Assembly (NCBI GenBank): GCA_017882375.1
Contig: JADGPP010000017.1
Coordinates: 1-48,168 of the forward strand
Length of the DNA stretch: 48,168 bases
Direction: 5' to 3'
Source of the DNA: Solirubrobacteraceae bacterium
Lineage (GTDB): Bacteria; Actinomycetota; Thermoleophilia; Solirubrobacterales; Solirubrobacteraceae
A program made the position numbers and the translations under genes. This document shows, in pieces, positions 28,601 through 37,800 of the stretch (the stretch's first letter is position 1; every line of letters begins with the position of its first letter). The notes beneath the pieces were generated by a model. That model was not told the origin of the DNA. It saw only the letters and a list, made by a program, of their open reading frames with translations, and ran no database searches.

Positions 28601-29869
28601 TTCACTCGGCTCGTCGTGCCAGCCGTGGAGCAGGCGATCCTTGCTCGCGCTCGCGACAGCCGCCAGAAGCCTGCGGAGCGGGCCGAGCTCGTTAGCTTCC
28701 TGATGGCCGAGGGTCCCGAGACCGGCTGGGCCCTCGCGCGCCGCCTCGTGGTTCCCTCAGCCGTCAAAGCCGGTGGCGGTCGCCGGGAACTCGCAGCCGC
28801 TCTCGCTGCTCGCCTCGTGACAGGGAGCGCCGACGGGGAATGGCGCCGCATCTGGCCACTCATTCAAGCCGACGAGGAGTTCGGCCGAGACCTGATTGGC
28901 CGCCTCGCTGGCGAGATCGAACCGAACGTTGCCCGCCGGCTCACCGAGAGCCAACTCGCTGACCTGTTCAGCTGGATCGAGGCCCGATACCCACGCGTCG
29001 AGAATCCAATCCCCGAAGAAGTCCACTACGTCGGCGCGCGAGAGCAGATCGTGATCTGGCATGAACAGCTGCTGCGCGAGCTGGTCGCGCGCGGAACGTA
29101 CGACGCCGTCCAGGCATTCAACCGACTGGTATTCGCCTACCCCAAGTTCGTATGGCTCAGAGCAATGCGCGAGCAAGCGAGAGAGGCAGCGAGCCGAGCC
29201 ACGTGGATCAGCCCGAGCCCCGCACAGGTCCTAGCGATGGCGCAGGAGAACGCACAGCGTTGGATCGTGTCCGACGCGGGCCTGCGGCGCGCGGTAGTAG
29301 ACGTTCTCCGCACCGCAACCGACAAGCTGCAGGGCGTTAACTCGCAGGTCCAACTTCTCTGGACCGACCCTCCGCACGAACCCCGCGGCGAGCAGAAGCT
29401 CTCCGACTGGATTGCGGGCTTCCTCGAGTACGAACTGCAGGGGCGCGCGATCGTGATCGGCCGCGCGACGCAGATCCGAGCATCCGTGACCGGAAAGGGC
29501 CGCGGCGAGTCGATCGACCTGAAGATCGATGCTGTCGCAGGCAAGCACACGCAAGGCCCGCCGATCGTGACCGTGATGGTCGAGGTCAAGGGATCCTGGA
29601 ACCGAGACCTCTTGACGGCCATGGAGTCCCAGCTCGTCGAGCGCTACCTGACGGGCTCCATCACCCAAGGCATTTACCTCGCCGGCTACTACGCCGCCGA
29701 TGACTGGAAGCAGTCAGACAGAAAGCGAACCGCTGCACGGCGCCACACGCTCGACGGGCTCTCGCAGGCCCTGGAAGTGCAGGCAGTCGACGTCTCCACG
29801 CGTCGCCTCGTCGGCGTCGATTCGGTCGTTCTCGACTGCTCGCTGATGGCCGCACGACCGTCGACCTAG
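25655..29869 (+). CDS. NACHT-type ATPase with helical repeats and C-terminal nuclease-like domain
   Basis: A 1,404-residue multidomain protein. The N-terminal NTPase has Walker A GEPGLGKT (57-64), Walker B LFLDTLD (121-127) and the NACHT/STAND landmark FRHKTYGEFL (355-364), which is common at the end of the winged-helix region. A long helical middle (about 420-1260) looks like HEAT-type repeats and would be the sensing part. The C-terminus (about 1265-1380) has D1288/D1292 followed by E1310-V-K1312 in VTVMVEVKGSW, then a helix with QLVERYL and the strand GIYLAGYY: a restriction-endonuclease-like PD-(D/E)xK pattern. STAND proteins of this design (Avs and other bacterial NLRs) oligomerise on a phage signal and cut DNA. 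The target and trigger are unknown, and the pairing with the HEPN gene is inferred from position. Confidence 0.8.
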   Translation: MTGHFYATRYWLPDGDPLEFNDRGFMPDPSRKWSAAWVPNVRSYAQIDDKACLVLIGEPGLGKTTALERAAEDLKDKPGGSKDEVLFVDLSATTEESVLRSRIFDSPEWRRWQDGEHRLHLFLDTLDFALLRVETIGELLQEGLSEAPTDRLALRLACRTADRYRTLEAWLQRHFGAGRFAQFGLLPLTLSDVHDAAKARLDDPEAFVRAVITKGLQPLAMIPGTLNMLLDIAYEHGELPDSRADVYQQGCELLCSEPAERRSRSNVTSRALSSSKRFGVAQRIAGQMILGAQAAISTTGKAPTPDALDEAVLAGGEETDRLLGSPTSFEVNELAVKDTLGCGLFAGIGDGRLNFRHKTYGEFLCGRWLANGALTQEQVDDVIFSDLDGRMRVIPQLREVASWLAALSSDFAELLLAREPAVLVRADPASVPVNDRASIVTALLAAIGCYELQRFDLPVRNALTHLDHPGLADQLRGVLKDNGRDVASRETAADIAGACKVSALEPDLVALALDSDTPQGVRHAALHALGEFASEDARRQLVELAIASSPQDIDDELKGAALAATWPSVLALNELLPSLSPPKRLNLYGSYKHFLRNLLIAGLADDQLAPVLRWSAKLPIEHAATDELSDLREQLLIRAADRLADEDTLNVFADVATKLLAENVELFSRLTLEEHPKLLQDQANRRRLLSAMLSQDAPDDSERSVDAAELVMSTPSLAPPEDVEWAAQQLATRIGTPEEAAWAALLEAMLVNGASDETIFDARQQSPVLAQLTRYRYEPVLISSPEADAMRNRQQRIAEMVERREEIRAPGFDVRAKVAEAKTLWEDGDLDGFWVALAWMEQVQRLGGFLISDPRRLAGWDLVDEGIHAWLTDAAPTYLRDAAVEPSQWFHQRRVNEPAWAGYRALHLLASTEQELSLISCDIIARWAPVIVGWPWGDMSDDEFDRWAIVRLVHCAPDAAAAWLKQALRRERNEGHALAVRRFTRLVVPAVEQAILARARDSRQKPAERAELVSFLMAEGPETGWALARRLVVPSAVKAGGGRRELAAALAARLVTGSADGEWRRIWPLIQADEEFGRDLIGRLAGEIEPNVARRLTESQLADLFSWIEARYPRVENPIPEEVHYVGAREQIVIWHEQLLRELVARGTYDAVQAFNRLVFAYPKFVWLRAMREQAREAASRATWISPSPAQVLAMAQENAQRWIVSDAGLRRAVVDVLRTATDKLQGVNSQVQLLWTDPPHEPRGEQKLSDWIAGFLEYELQGRAIVIGRATQIRASVTGKGRGESIDLKIDAVAGKHTQGPPIVTVMVEVKGSWNRDLLTAMESQLVERYLTGSITQGIYLAGYYAADDWKQSDRKRTAARRHTLDGLSQALEVQAVDVSTRRLVGVDSVVLDCSLMAARPST

Positions 29870-29914
29870 CACCCCGACGAGGCCGCGCGTCCGACTGGGT
29901 AGAACTGGGCGCAG

Positions 29915-30143
29915 ATGTCCGCAGGCACGCGACGCTGCACCTACTGCCGCGAGACGAAGCCTGCTGCCAGCTTCAGGCAGCAAGGGCGACCACATCTTCC
30001 CCGCGGCAAACGGGGGCGGGTGGGTCGACCCGGACGCGTGCGGCGAATGTAACGCGACCTGCAACCGGCTCGCCGGCCAGATGGTCACCAACGACCCGCT
30101 CGTCAGGTTCCTCCGAGAGACCGTCAGGCTCAGCCTGCGCTAA
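29915..30143 (+). pseudogene. frameshifted HNH endonuclease remnant
   Basis: Two overlapping frames together spell a small HNH protein. From the ATG at 29915 the first frame gives RRCTYCRETKPAASF, a zinc-type CxxC start. After about position 29985 the next frame (+1) continues with GDHIFPAANGGG and CGECNATCNRLAGQ up to the TAA at 30141-30143, which is the HNH core (D-H, Asn, CxxC). Neither frame alone is a complete domain, so one base was gained or two lost. It lies between the NACHT gene and qatA. A programmed frameshift is possible but there is no clear slippery site. Confidence 0.65.
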
Positions 30144-30169
30144 GGCGGGCTGAGAACTAGGCTGTGCTG

Positions 30170-31924
30170 ATGATTCCGACGGGTGAGATTCCCCTCTGGC
30201 CAGATCATCCATCTGGGGAGGATCTTCTGGGCTTCGCTGACATCGCGGCGCCCATCGGTACAGCGATCCGTCGCGAGCGCCTCGACCCCGTGGCCATTGG
30301 TGTGTTCGGCGACTGGGGCTCAGGTAAGACGACCATACTCAAGCTGGTCGGCAACGAGTTCGACGCTGACGGTACCGGTGACGGCGACATCCGTGCTGTG
30401 CTCGTGGTTTGGACGCAGCCTTGGGAATACGACCCGCTGCTTGACCCCAAGGCGACGCTAATCGAACAGGTCCTGTCGGCGGTTCAGGCCGAGGTTGCCA
30501 AGAACGCTGGCCTCGCCGAGAAGCTTAAGAGCCGCTTCGCGGATCTCCGCAAACGCGTCGACGTGTCAAAGGCGATCACGCTCGCAGCGAAGACTGCCAT
30601 CACTGTCTCGCCGCCAAGCATCGACCAGCTCTCCGCGATCTTCAGCAAGGAGAGCGGGGCCGAGCAGCCGACACTCCAGGGGTTCCGAGACGAGTACGCG
30701 ACCCTGATGAGCGAGCTGGAGGGCATCAGTCGTGTCGTCGTCCTCGTCGACGACCTCGACCGCTGTTTGCCCGAGGCGGTCGTCGGGACGCTCGAGGCGA
30801 TCAAGCTGTTCCTCTCCGTCCCCCGCATGGGCTTCGTCATCGCGGCCGATGAGCGCTCCGTCACCCAGGCCATCGCCACCCGCTACGAGCAGGCACCGAA
30901 GCCTCAGGAGATGGCCCGGGACTACCTCGAGAAGATCGTCCAGATCCCGCTCACGGTCCCCGCGCTTGGGGAGAGCGACACCGAGGCCTACCTCGCCCTG
31001 CTCCTCCTACGACGCCACTTCGAGGGCAGCGATGACGACTACCGGAAGATCATCGAACACTGCGCCAAGATGCGGGCCGCCTCGGCCGAGCGGGTTCTCG
31101 ATGACCTGCCGGATGGGCTCATCGCGGGCGACGCGGCCAAGGAGCTGCCGCTTGCAGCCCAGCTCGCGCCGGTGCTCGCACAGAAGCTCGCTGGAAACCC
31201 GCGGCGACTCAAGCGTTTCCTCAACGCGTACTGGCTACGAGCAGACATCGCGGCACGACGCGACGCGGAGCTCGAGCCGCCCGTTCTGGCGAAGCTGCTC
31301 ATCCTCGAACGCCTCGACGCCGAGGGCTTCAACACCGTGCTCGATTGGCTCCAGCACGGTGAGCTCACTGCGCGGCTCACCAAGCTCGAGCAGGCTGAGA
31401 AGACCGACGGCCTCGACCCGCAGGAGAAGCAGCTGCACGAGTGGGCGCGCAGTGGACCGAAGCTCGCCGACAAGCAGCTCGGCCCGTACCTGCGCCTGGC
31501 AACCTCGCTGCAGAGCCGCTCCGGCGCCCGCAGCCAACTACGATCCCAGCTACGAGACATCACCGGCGGCCTCCTGTCCGAGGTCGCCGGGGCTCAGAAA
31601 GCGGCCATCACAGACTGGAAAGGCCTCGGGGAAACCGACCAGCTTGCAGTTGCCCGCGAATTTGCACACGACGTCGTCGCCGAGCCAAAGCGCCAGGCCC
31701 ACGGCCGTCGCGCCATCGAGGCGCTCGGAAAGGACCAGGCGGCGGCGCACGCGATCACCGCAGGCCTCGCCGGCCTGGCGCCAAAGGACGTCGAACCGGC
31801 GCTAGCGATAGCGCTCAGCGCGATCAGCGGAGGCCGTGAGCTGATCGAGGGCTGGGTCGCATCGGGTGAGCTGACGGCCATGACCAGCAAAGCTGCCGAG
31901 AGCGCGCTCAAGGGTGACACGTAG
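30170..31924 (+). CDS. qatA: QatA, KAP-family P-loop ATPase
   Basis: ATPase component of the QatABCD anti-phage system, 584 residues. The KAP NTPase pattern is clear: Walker A GDWGSGKT (47-54), the WTQPWEYDP segment, and Walker B VDDLDRC (193-199) followed by FVIAADERSV, then a helical region. The C-terminal third is helical with no recognised domain. KAP ATPases act near membranes in some lineages, but no transmembrane insert is evident here. The ATG at 30170 is used; a GTG two codons earlier is also in frame. The stop overlaps the qatB GTG by one base. Assignment rests on the combined order KAP ATPase, Gly-rich protein, QueC-like and TatD-like genes. Confidence 0.9.
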   Translation: MIPTGEIPLWPDHPSGEDLLGFADIAAPIGTAIRRERLDPVAIGVFGDWGSGKTTILKLVGNEFDADGTGDGDIRAVLVVWTQPWEYDPLLDPKATLIEQVLSAVQAEVAKNAGLAEKLKSRFADLRKRVDVSKAITLAAKTAITVSPPSIDQLSAIFSKESGAEQPTLQGFRDEYATLMSELEGISRVVVLVDDLDRCLPEAVVGTLEAIKLFLSVPRMGFVIAADERSVTQAIATRYEQAPKPQEMARDYLEKIVQIPLTVPALGESDTEAYLALLLLRRHFEGSDDDYRKIIEHCAKMRAASAERVLDDLPDGLIAGDAAKELPLAAQLAPVLAQKLAGNPRRLKRFLNAYWLRADIAARRDAELEPPVLAKLLILERLDAEGFNTVLDWLQHGELTARLTKLEQAEKTDGLDPQEKQLHEWARSGPKLADKQLGPYLRLATSLQSRSGARSQLRSQLRDITGGLLSEVAGAQKAAITDWKGLGETDQLAVAREFAHDVVAEPKRQAHGRRAIEALGKDQAAAHAITAGLAGLAPKDVEPALAIALSAISGGRELIEGWVASGELTAMTSKAAESALKGDT

Positions 31925-32721
31925 TGGGCACAAGCGATCCCTACGACGGGAGCGGCGGAGCCTGGAACGGCATCGCACGTGACGTCCAGAGCTTCCACGA
32001 ACAGCCCTCAGACGACGCGGCCAAAGCGATCATCGAGGAGACCCTCATCCAGCTGGGCCTCGAGACAGCCGAAGCCCCTGGTACAGGCCTCGCAGACCTC
32101 GTTGACCCGAAGGCGCCCGCCCTGCCAGGGGTTCGCATCAGGCCGGGGGCCGCAGGCAGCGGTGGCGGTGGCGGTGCCGCAGGTCCCGGGGGCGGCACAT
32201 CCGCGGGAAGCTCCGGCGGTGGCGGGCGCTCTCGCAGGCGCATCGCGACGAGCGGGGCTCGCGCGCTTGCGGCCGGGTCGGCGTTGCGTCGGGGCGACGC
32301 TGGCGCACTTCTCCGGTTCGGCCTCAATCTCGCCGAGCTCACCGGCCTCGATGTTCTCGATCAGGTCGCACGGATCCTCAATGTCGCCGCTCCCGCGTCT
32401 GGGCTGCAGGCCGATGCCGAGCTTCGCCACGCGCTCACTGACACACTCCTCGCGCTCCTCGACGGGGACGGCAGTTCTCGCGAGGCGATGGAGTCATTCA
32501 TCGCCTCCTACACATTCGAGGTATTGATCACAGAGACAGGCGCGCGCGAGCGCAACGGCGAACGCGCCGGGGCACTCACGAAGGGCGACGAGCAACAGCT
32601 CAGACACGCGATCGACGCGTACGTCCAGCAGCTCGATCTCAGTGATGATCTCGTCACAGAGGACGATTTCCGCGCCGCGATCGAGACGATCCTCGAGCAG
32701 GGCGGGAGGCTCCTCGAGTGA
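31924..32721 (+). CDS. qatB: QatB, Gly-rich-linker protein of the Qat system
   Basis: A 265-residue protein with no recognised catalytic motif. It begins MGTSDPYDGSGGAW, as is common for QatB-type proteins, has a Gly/Ser-rich linker (about 75-102) ending in a basic patch RSRRR, and then a helical domain rich in Leu and Asp. Its identity as qatB rests mainly on position between the KAP ATPase and QueC-like genes, with which it shares overlaps of one base and four bases (GTGA). QatB is required for defence in the described system, but its biochemistry is not established. Confidence 0.82.
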   Translation: MGTSDPYDGSGGAWNGIARDVQSFHEQPSDDAAKAIIEETLIQLGLETAEAPGTGLADLVDPKAPALPGVRIRPGAAGSGGGGGAAGPGGGTSAGSSGGGGRSRRRIATSGARALAAGSALRRGDAGALLRFGLNLAELTGLDVLDQVARILNVAAPASGLQADAELRHALTDTLLALLDGDGSSREAMESFIASYTFEVLITETGARERNGERAGALTKGDEQQLRHAIDAYVQQLDLSDDLVTEDDFRAAIETILEQGGRLLE

Positions 32722-34013
32722 GCACGTACTCGCTGATCGCCACCGCAGCGGCCAACACCCCAACACTGAGCACCGAGGAGTTCCTCTGGCGCCCGCTCGG
32801 GAAAGGCCTCGACTCTTCGTTCCACACAAGCCTCAGCCCGCGCGCCCCGGAGCTGGGACCACTCCCCGCCGCCAACGCCGATCTGATTTCCCTCGCGACC
32901 CTCGTCTACCTCGTCGACCGAACGGCGCCGAGACCCCGAGGTCGCGGGCTCGCGACTCGAGAGCTTGAGCTCTCGGTCCCCGTCGCTGATCCTGTCGCCT
33001 GGAATGCTGCGGGACCTGCGTTCGAGGATCTTCTGCGTTTTCTTTCAGGCGATGAGTGGCGGCTGACGTTCGAGCAGGGCGCGCCGCAGACCAACACGCC
33101 GGTCGCCAGGCCCGCACAGACCTCACTCGTTGCCCTGCTCAGTGGGGGCGCCGACTCGCTCGCCGGGACTCTGCTCAGCAGGCAGGACGGGGTCACGCCG
33201 GCGCTCGTCTCCCACTGGGACTGGACGATCATCAGCGGCTTCCAGTCGCGGCTGGTGAAACGCCTAGATCAGCTCTTGAGCATCGAGATCGACCATGTCA
33301 GGGTCCAGGTCGGGCGACGCAAGAAGCAGCTCGGAGGCGTCGATGATTTCCCCGAGGAGGGCAGTAGCCGCTCTCGCTCGTTCCTCTTCATTGCCCTTGG
33401 TCTGGCTGCAGCCGCGGTTCGGGGGGCCGATCTTGTCATGGCCGAGAATGGTTGGGCATCAATCAACCCTCCGCTTGCCGGCGAGCGGAGGGGCTCGTTC
33501 TCCACGCGGACAACGAACCCGGCGTTCCTGGACGGCCTGCAGCAGATCCTCGCCGAGGTTGAAATCAACACGAGCATCATCAACCCGTTCGAGGGTCTGA
33601 CGAAGGGTGACGTGTTCCTGAAAGTACGGGAACTGCTCGGAGCAGACGCGGCCTCGAGTCTGCTCTCTGCCTCCCACTCCTGCGCCAAGCCGATTGCAGG
33701 CCGTTTCCACACGCCCGTCCGCTCGCACTGTGGGTTGTGCTTCGGGTGCCTGCTACGGCGAGCTGCCTTCATCGCAGCGGACCTCAACGACCAGACGCCC
33801 TACGTCGACGAGCTCCTCTCCGGCGCCAAACGCACCGAATACCTCAGCCCCAATCAGCTGAAGCTGTATGAGACCGTCAGATACGCCGCGAGTAAGCAGT
33901 TCTCTCCGGGGGACATCATCGAACTCGGCCTCCCCGAGCGCATCCCGACCGGGGAAGCCCTCGCGCTCGCCCAGCGCGGCCTCGACGAGCTCGCGCAAGT
34001 GCAGATCGCGTGA
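32718..34013 (+). CDS. qatC: QatC, QueC-like PP-loop enzyme
   Basis: A 431-residue relative of 7-cyano-7-deazaguanine synthase. The PP-loop ATP-binding motif is SGGADS (142-147) after a strand LVALL, and near the C-terminus there is a zinc-type set C322, C338, C341 and C344 in a CAKP...HCGLCFGC arrangement as in QueC. Compared with housekeeping QueC (about 220-240 residues) it has an N-terminal extension of about 130 residues and a longer tail. In Qat systems the enzyme is thought to make or attach a modified-base or nitrile-type group that marks a target; this is not settled. It overlaps its neighbours on both sides by four bases. Confidence 0.9.
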   Translation: MSTYSLIATAAANTPTLSTEEFLWRPLGKGLDSSFHTSLSPRAPELGPLPAANADLISLATLVYLVDRTAPRPRGRGLATRELELSVPVADPVAWNAAGPAFEDLLRFLSGDEWRLTFEQGAPQTNTPVARPAQTSLVALLSGGADSLAGTLLSRQDGVTPALVSHWDWTIISGFQSRLVKRLDQLLSIEIDHVRVQVGRRKKQLGGVDDFPEEGSSRSRSFLFIALGLAAAAVRGADLVMAENGWASINPPLAGERRGSFSTRTTNPAFLDGLQQILAEVEINTSIINPFEGLTKGDVFLKVRELLGADAASSLLSASHSCAKPIAGRFHTPVRSHCGLCFGCLLRRAAFIAADLNDQTPYVDELLSGAKRTEYLSPNQLKLYETVRYAASKQFSPGDIIELGLPERIPTGEALALAQRGLDELAQVQIA

Positions 34014-34786
34014 CTCTCCCGCTCCCGCCGCTTGATGCGCACGCTCACGTCTCGCCCGACGTCCCGGCCGCAGACCTAACGTCGTTGCGGGCCGCCGTCT
34101 TTGCCGTAACGCCATCGCTGTCGGAGTGGCAGCGAGCCGCAGGCAGAACGGACGAGCTCACGGCCTGGGGCCTCGGCTGTCATCCGGCGATCGCTTCCGA
34201 GGTGGAGAGCTTCTCACCGTCCGCCTTCTCGGAGGCCCTCGACTCCGCCACGTTTGTTGGCGAGGTGGGCCTTGACGCCCGGCGCGGTGCAGCGATCGCG
34301 ACCCAGAAGGAGGTCTTCCACCAGGTGCTTGAGATGCTCAGCGAGCGGCCGCGCCTAGTATCGATCCACTCGGTTGGTGCCTCGGGTCAGGTTCTGGATG
34401 CCCTGGAGCGCTATCCCCAGCCAGGGGCGATCCTGCACTGGTGGCGCGGCTCGACCTCCGAGACTGACCGGGCGCTCGAGATCGGTTGTTTCTTCTCGCT
34501 CAACGCTGCTGAGACGAGACGGCCAAAGGTCATCGCCCGGATCCCCGCCGAGCGCGTGCTCACAGAGACCGACTTCCCACACACTCAGAAGCACGATCGC
34601 GCTGCGACTTGCCCCGGTGTCGTGGAGATGGTCGAGGACGCGCTCGGACAGGCCTGGGCGCTCGATGAGTGGGGTGTGCGCCGACGCATATGGGCCAACC
34701 TAGCGACGCTGTTGGAGCGAGCTCAATCGACCGCTCGTATGCCGCTCGGCATACGGAAGGGGCTTCTTGTCGCGTCTGTCTCCTAA
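34010..34786 (+). CDS. qatD: QatD, TatD-like metal-dependent hydrolase
   Basis: A 258-residue amidohydrolase-fold protein of the TatD DNase type. Metal-binding residues are visible: HxH in LDAHAHV (H11, H13), Glu85 in GEVGLD, His120 in SIHSVGA, a further His in ILHWWRG, and Asp188 in TETDFPHT. TatD enzymes are 3'-5' nucleases or deacylases; in the Qat system the protein is the likely effector or processing nuclease. The GTG start overlaps the qatC stop (GTGA). It is the last gene of the operon and faces a convergent gene 30 bases away. Confidence 0.9.
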   Translation: MTLPLPPLDAHAHVSPDVPAADLTSLRAAVFAVTPSLSEWQRAAGRTDELTAWGLGCHPAIASEVESFSPSAFSEALDSATFVGEVGLDARRGAAIATQKEVFHQVLEMLSERPRLVSIHSVGASGQVLDALERYPQPGAILHWWRGSTSETDRALEIGCFFSLNAAETRRPKVIARIPAERVLTETDFPHTQKHDRAATCPGVVEMVEDALGQAWALDEWGVRRRIWANLATLLERAQSTARMPLGIRKGLLVASVS

Positions 34787-34816
34787 AGACAGTACGTTTG
34801 CACTAGCTCTAGGAAT

Positions 34817-37800
34817 TCAACACGAGCCCACGGGGGTGTGGCCGGGCTTGGGGTCAGAGTCGGATCGCAGAGTGGCAGCGAGGTCGTCTACGACGGTGAA
34901 GGTGACCGGGACGTCATCGAGGAAGGCAGCCACCTCCACGTTACGAGTGACCATCAGAGAAATAACGCGCCACGTGTTGGGAGCTGCCGGGGCAGCGAGA
35001 AGACGTGCTGCTGCGTCCGGACTTTCTTCGATGGCCGTGGTGCGAGCCATGAGCTTGCCGATGTAGTCCTCATCATCTAGGAACTTGCCGATGCGCGACC
35101 TGATCGTCCGGGGCGAAAATCCTGCTGAGACATCCTTGACCTCACACACCCAGATCCGGGATCGGTCAGCATCTGCGATCAAGAGATCGACCTCGCCTGG
35201 CAGGTGAAGCCCGAATTCGGCGGCTTCGTTCTCGTGGATGTTGGCTTTGTGAGGCATCTGCAGATCTGCCGCAACCTGGGCGGCGACGCGCTCGACATCG
35301 CGGTTGACCACACGTCGATAGGTGTTGAAGGCATTGCGTACCTGCTCGGGTATTTCGGAGGGATGCCATGGCAGACGACCTTCGCTTATGTAGCGGAGAT
35401 ATACGCCTTGGGTGGCGTGAATCTGCCAAGGCATGATGATCAGCCGATCGTTGTAGGGGATCAGTGGTCGTGTGAGCAGCCGGTGTCGGCGTCGATCCTG
35501 CTCCCAGTAGCGAGCGCCTTCCCTGGAGACCTGGTCTGGGTCGATGATTAGTCGATCAAGCGCGGCCTCTATCTGATTGGCCGGAAGCGCCGACCAAGTC
35601 TGAGCCGTGTCGCGAAGCTCGGCTCGTGACACGAGCACGACAGGGTCGCCACCCGGGGTCCAGCAGAGCGCTGAACCCAAGACAGCGGTGATGCCGTCCA
35701 ATCCGGTGCCACAGGCTTCCAGCATGATGCGATTGGCCTTGTCGAGCGAGCCGGGACCATCTAGGGAGGTCAGTGGAATAAAGGCGCTGGTTTGACGAGG
35801 GTACTGCTCCCCGAGGCGCAAGTCTACGCTCGGCTCTTCGCCGTCCGCATCGCGTAGACGAAGCCGATGCGCCATATCCGCGGCAAGGTAGGCGCCGACA
35901 TTCACGGGAGCTCGTGATCGACACTCGATTTGTTCCGGTTGTGCTCCCGGTTCATCGGACTCGGAAACCGCTACCACGTGAGTGATACCTCCGTTTTGTA
36001 CCCAGACCGCGAGAGAGTGCATGCCTCGGTCAGCGCCTTCCAAGGCTCTCCCGATTTGGATCGCTAGGTGAGCGAAGGCAGTGGCCTCGGCGACATCGAA
36101 CCGGTCGGGCGCTATGGAGCCCTGTGGGCGCTCGGCGAGAAGCAGCTCAAGCAAGAATTCCAGTGGGTGCGTTCGCTCTGATGCGTCGGGTTTCGCCAGA
36201 GCTTGAGACCGCCAGTGCGCTCCCCATGGTGCCGCCAGTGCTCTCTCTATCTCACCTACGGCTCTTGCGCGCTCCCCTTGAGCAGCGTTATGGTGCTCCA
36301 CAACGGACAGGATGGCATCCGGTGCCCAATCGGCTACCAGTTGTTTCAGTGTCCTGGTTGTCGCGGGCAGAATTTGCGTTTGGCAGGCTTCCTGAGCTGG
36401 AGGCCCAAGAAGCCGGCAGGGGGCCATCCCGTCTTCTTGGATTGCCGCGGCAAGCGTTCGATGGGCACGAGCCTTTGTTGCTTGGCTTCGGGGGAGGGTC
36501 TCTGCTCCTTTGAACGGCACGGGAAGCGGTGCCTCCGCGAAATGGAGCATGGCCACGGGAGGCGCCCCCTCCCATGCGGCAATGAACTTCGCACGAGTCG
36601 TCTCCCAATCGGCGTTCGGGTATTGCTCTTGCAGCCGATCGAGAGAGTGGACCAGCGCCTGGCCAAGAACGCTGTGGGCGGCTTTTGGATTCTCAGCGAG
36701 CAGCTCGAGCCAGTCCGGTCCGATAAGGAGTCCTACGAAGGGTCTAAGCTCAGCGCCGGCCTGGAAACCGATTCCGACGTGATCATCATCTGCTCCACTG
36801 GGGCGTGTAACGGTGAAATCCATGTGAATGAGCAGAGGCACATCGCCCTGGAGCGTTAGACCTGACGCGACGTCGGGGTAGTTGGTACAGGTAAGGAGCA
36901 GACCGTCGGTCAGTCCAAGGCAAAACGCGGGGTCAAGCCCCAGGTCGGCCAGGCCGCCCGTAAGGGAGGTAGTAATCAATAGCGGCGGCTCGGCTAGCAC
37001 GTGTACGAGATCGCACTCGTGGGTGTAGAGCGTGGCGTGCCCACGGTCATCCAGCTCCGCCACGTACCAAGCAGAAACCGGAGGAAGACTGGCTGCCGTA
37101 AGGACGGACTCAATCGGCTCCCACTTCGCGGCGCGCTGCCACGCGGTGTCGTCGGACACACCGGCAAGAGCCAGGACGACGTCGTGTTCCCCGGTTGGGT
37201 TCAACACTCCTAGCGACTTCCAGTGACGCCAAATATCCATGTAGTCGAGGCTCGCGAGCTCGGCGATCCCGGGCATCGTCGTCAGCTCGTCGAGAAACTG
37301 ATACACGAGGTCAAAGCCCAACTCGGGCTGCTGCACCTCGAAGCTGATTGATGCCAAGTCCTCGACGTGAAGATGTACTACACCAGGTGTCTCGGGAGGG
37401 CGCTCACGCAACGGACCGCCATAAATGACGACTCTCCGCACGACGGCGGTCTCATCGATAACGGCGCCGGCTTCGATGAGTTGCTCAGCCGTGATGTCCG
37501 AGAGCATCGACTCCGCGGCGTTGATGGCAGTGACCAGCCCGTCGCGATCGAGACCGCTCGCCACGCCGATCGCAAATGCGTGTCGCCGGCCCGGCAGGGC
37601 GACGGTCACCGAGCCGACGCCAGGGAGCGAACCACTCGAGGTATCTGACTGACTAGCCCGATCAAGGGCGTCGTCCTGCGGGATCTGATGCGAGATTCCG
37701 AAGATAGCGGCGGCACGATGTACGGTCCTGACCCTCAAGGCCGTTACGCTCGCAGCGTCGGCCGCCGCCTCACTTGCCAGTACGCCGGTTGACGCCGCGA

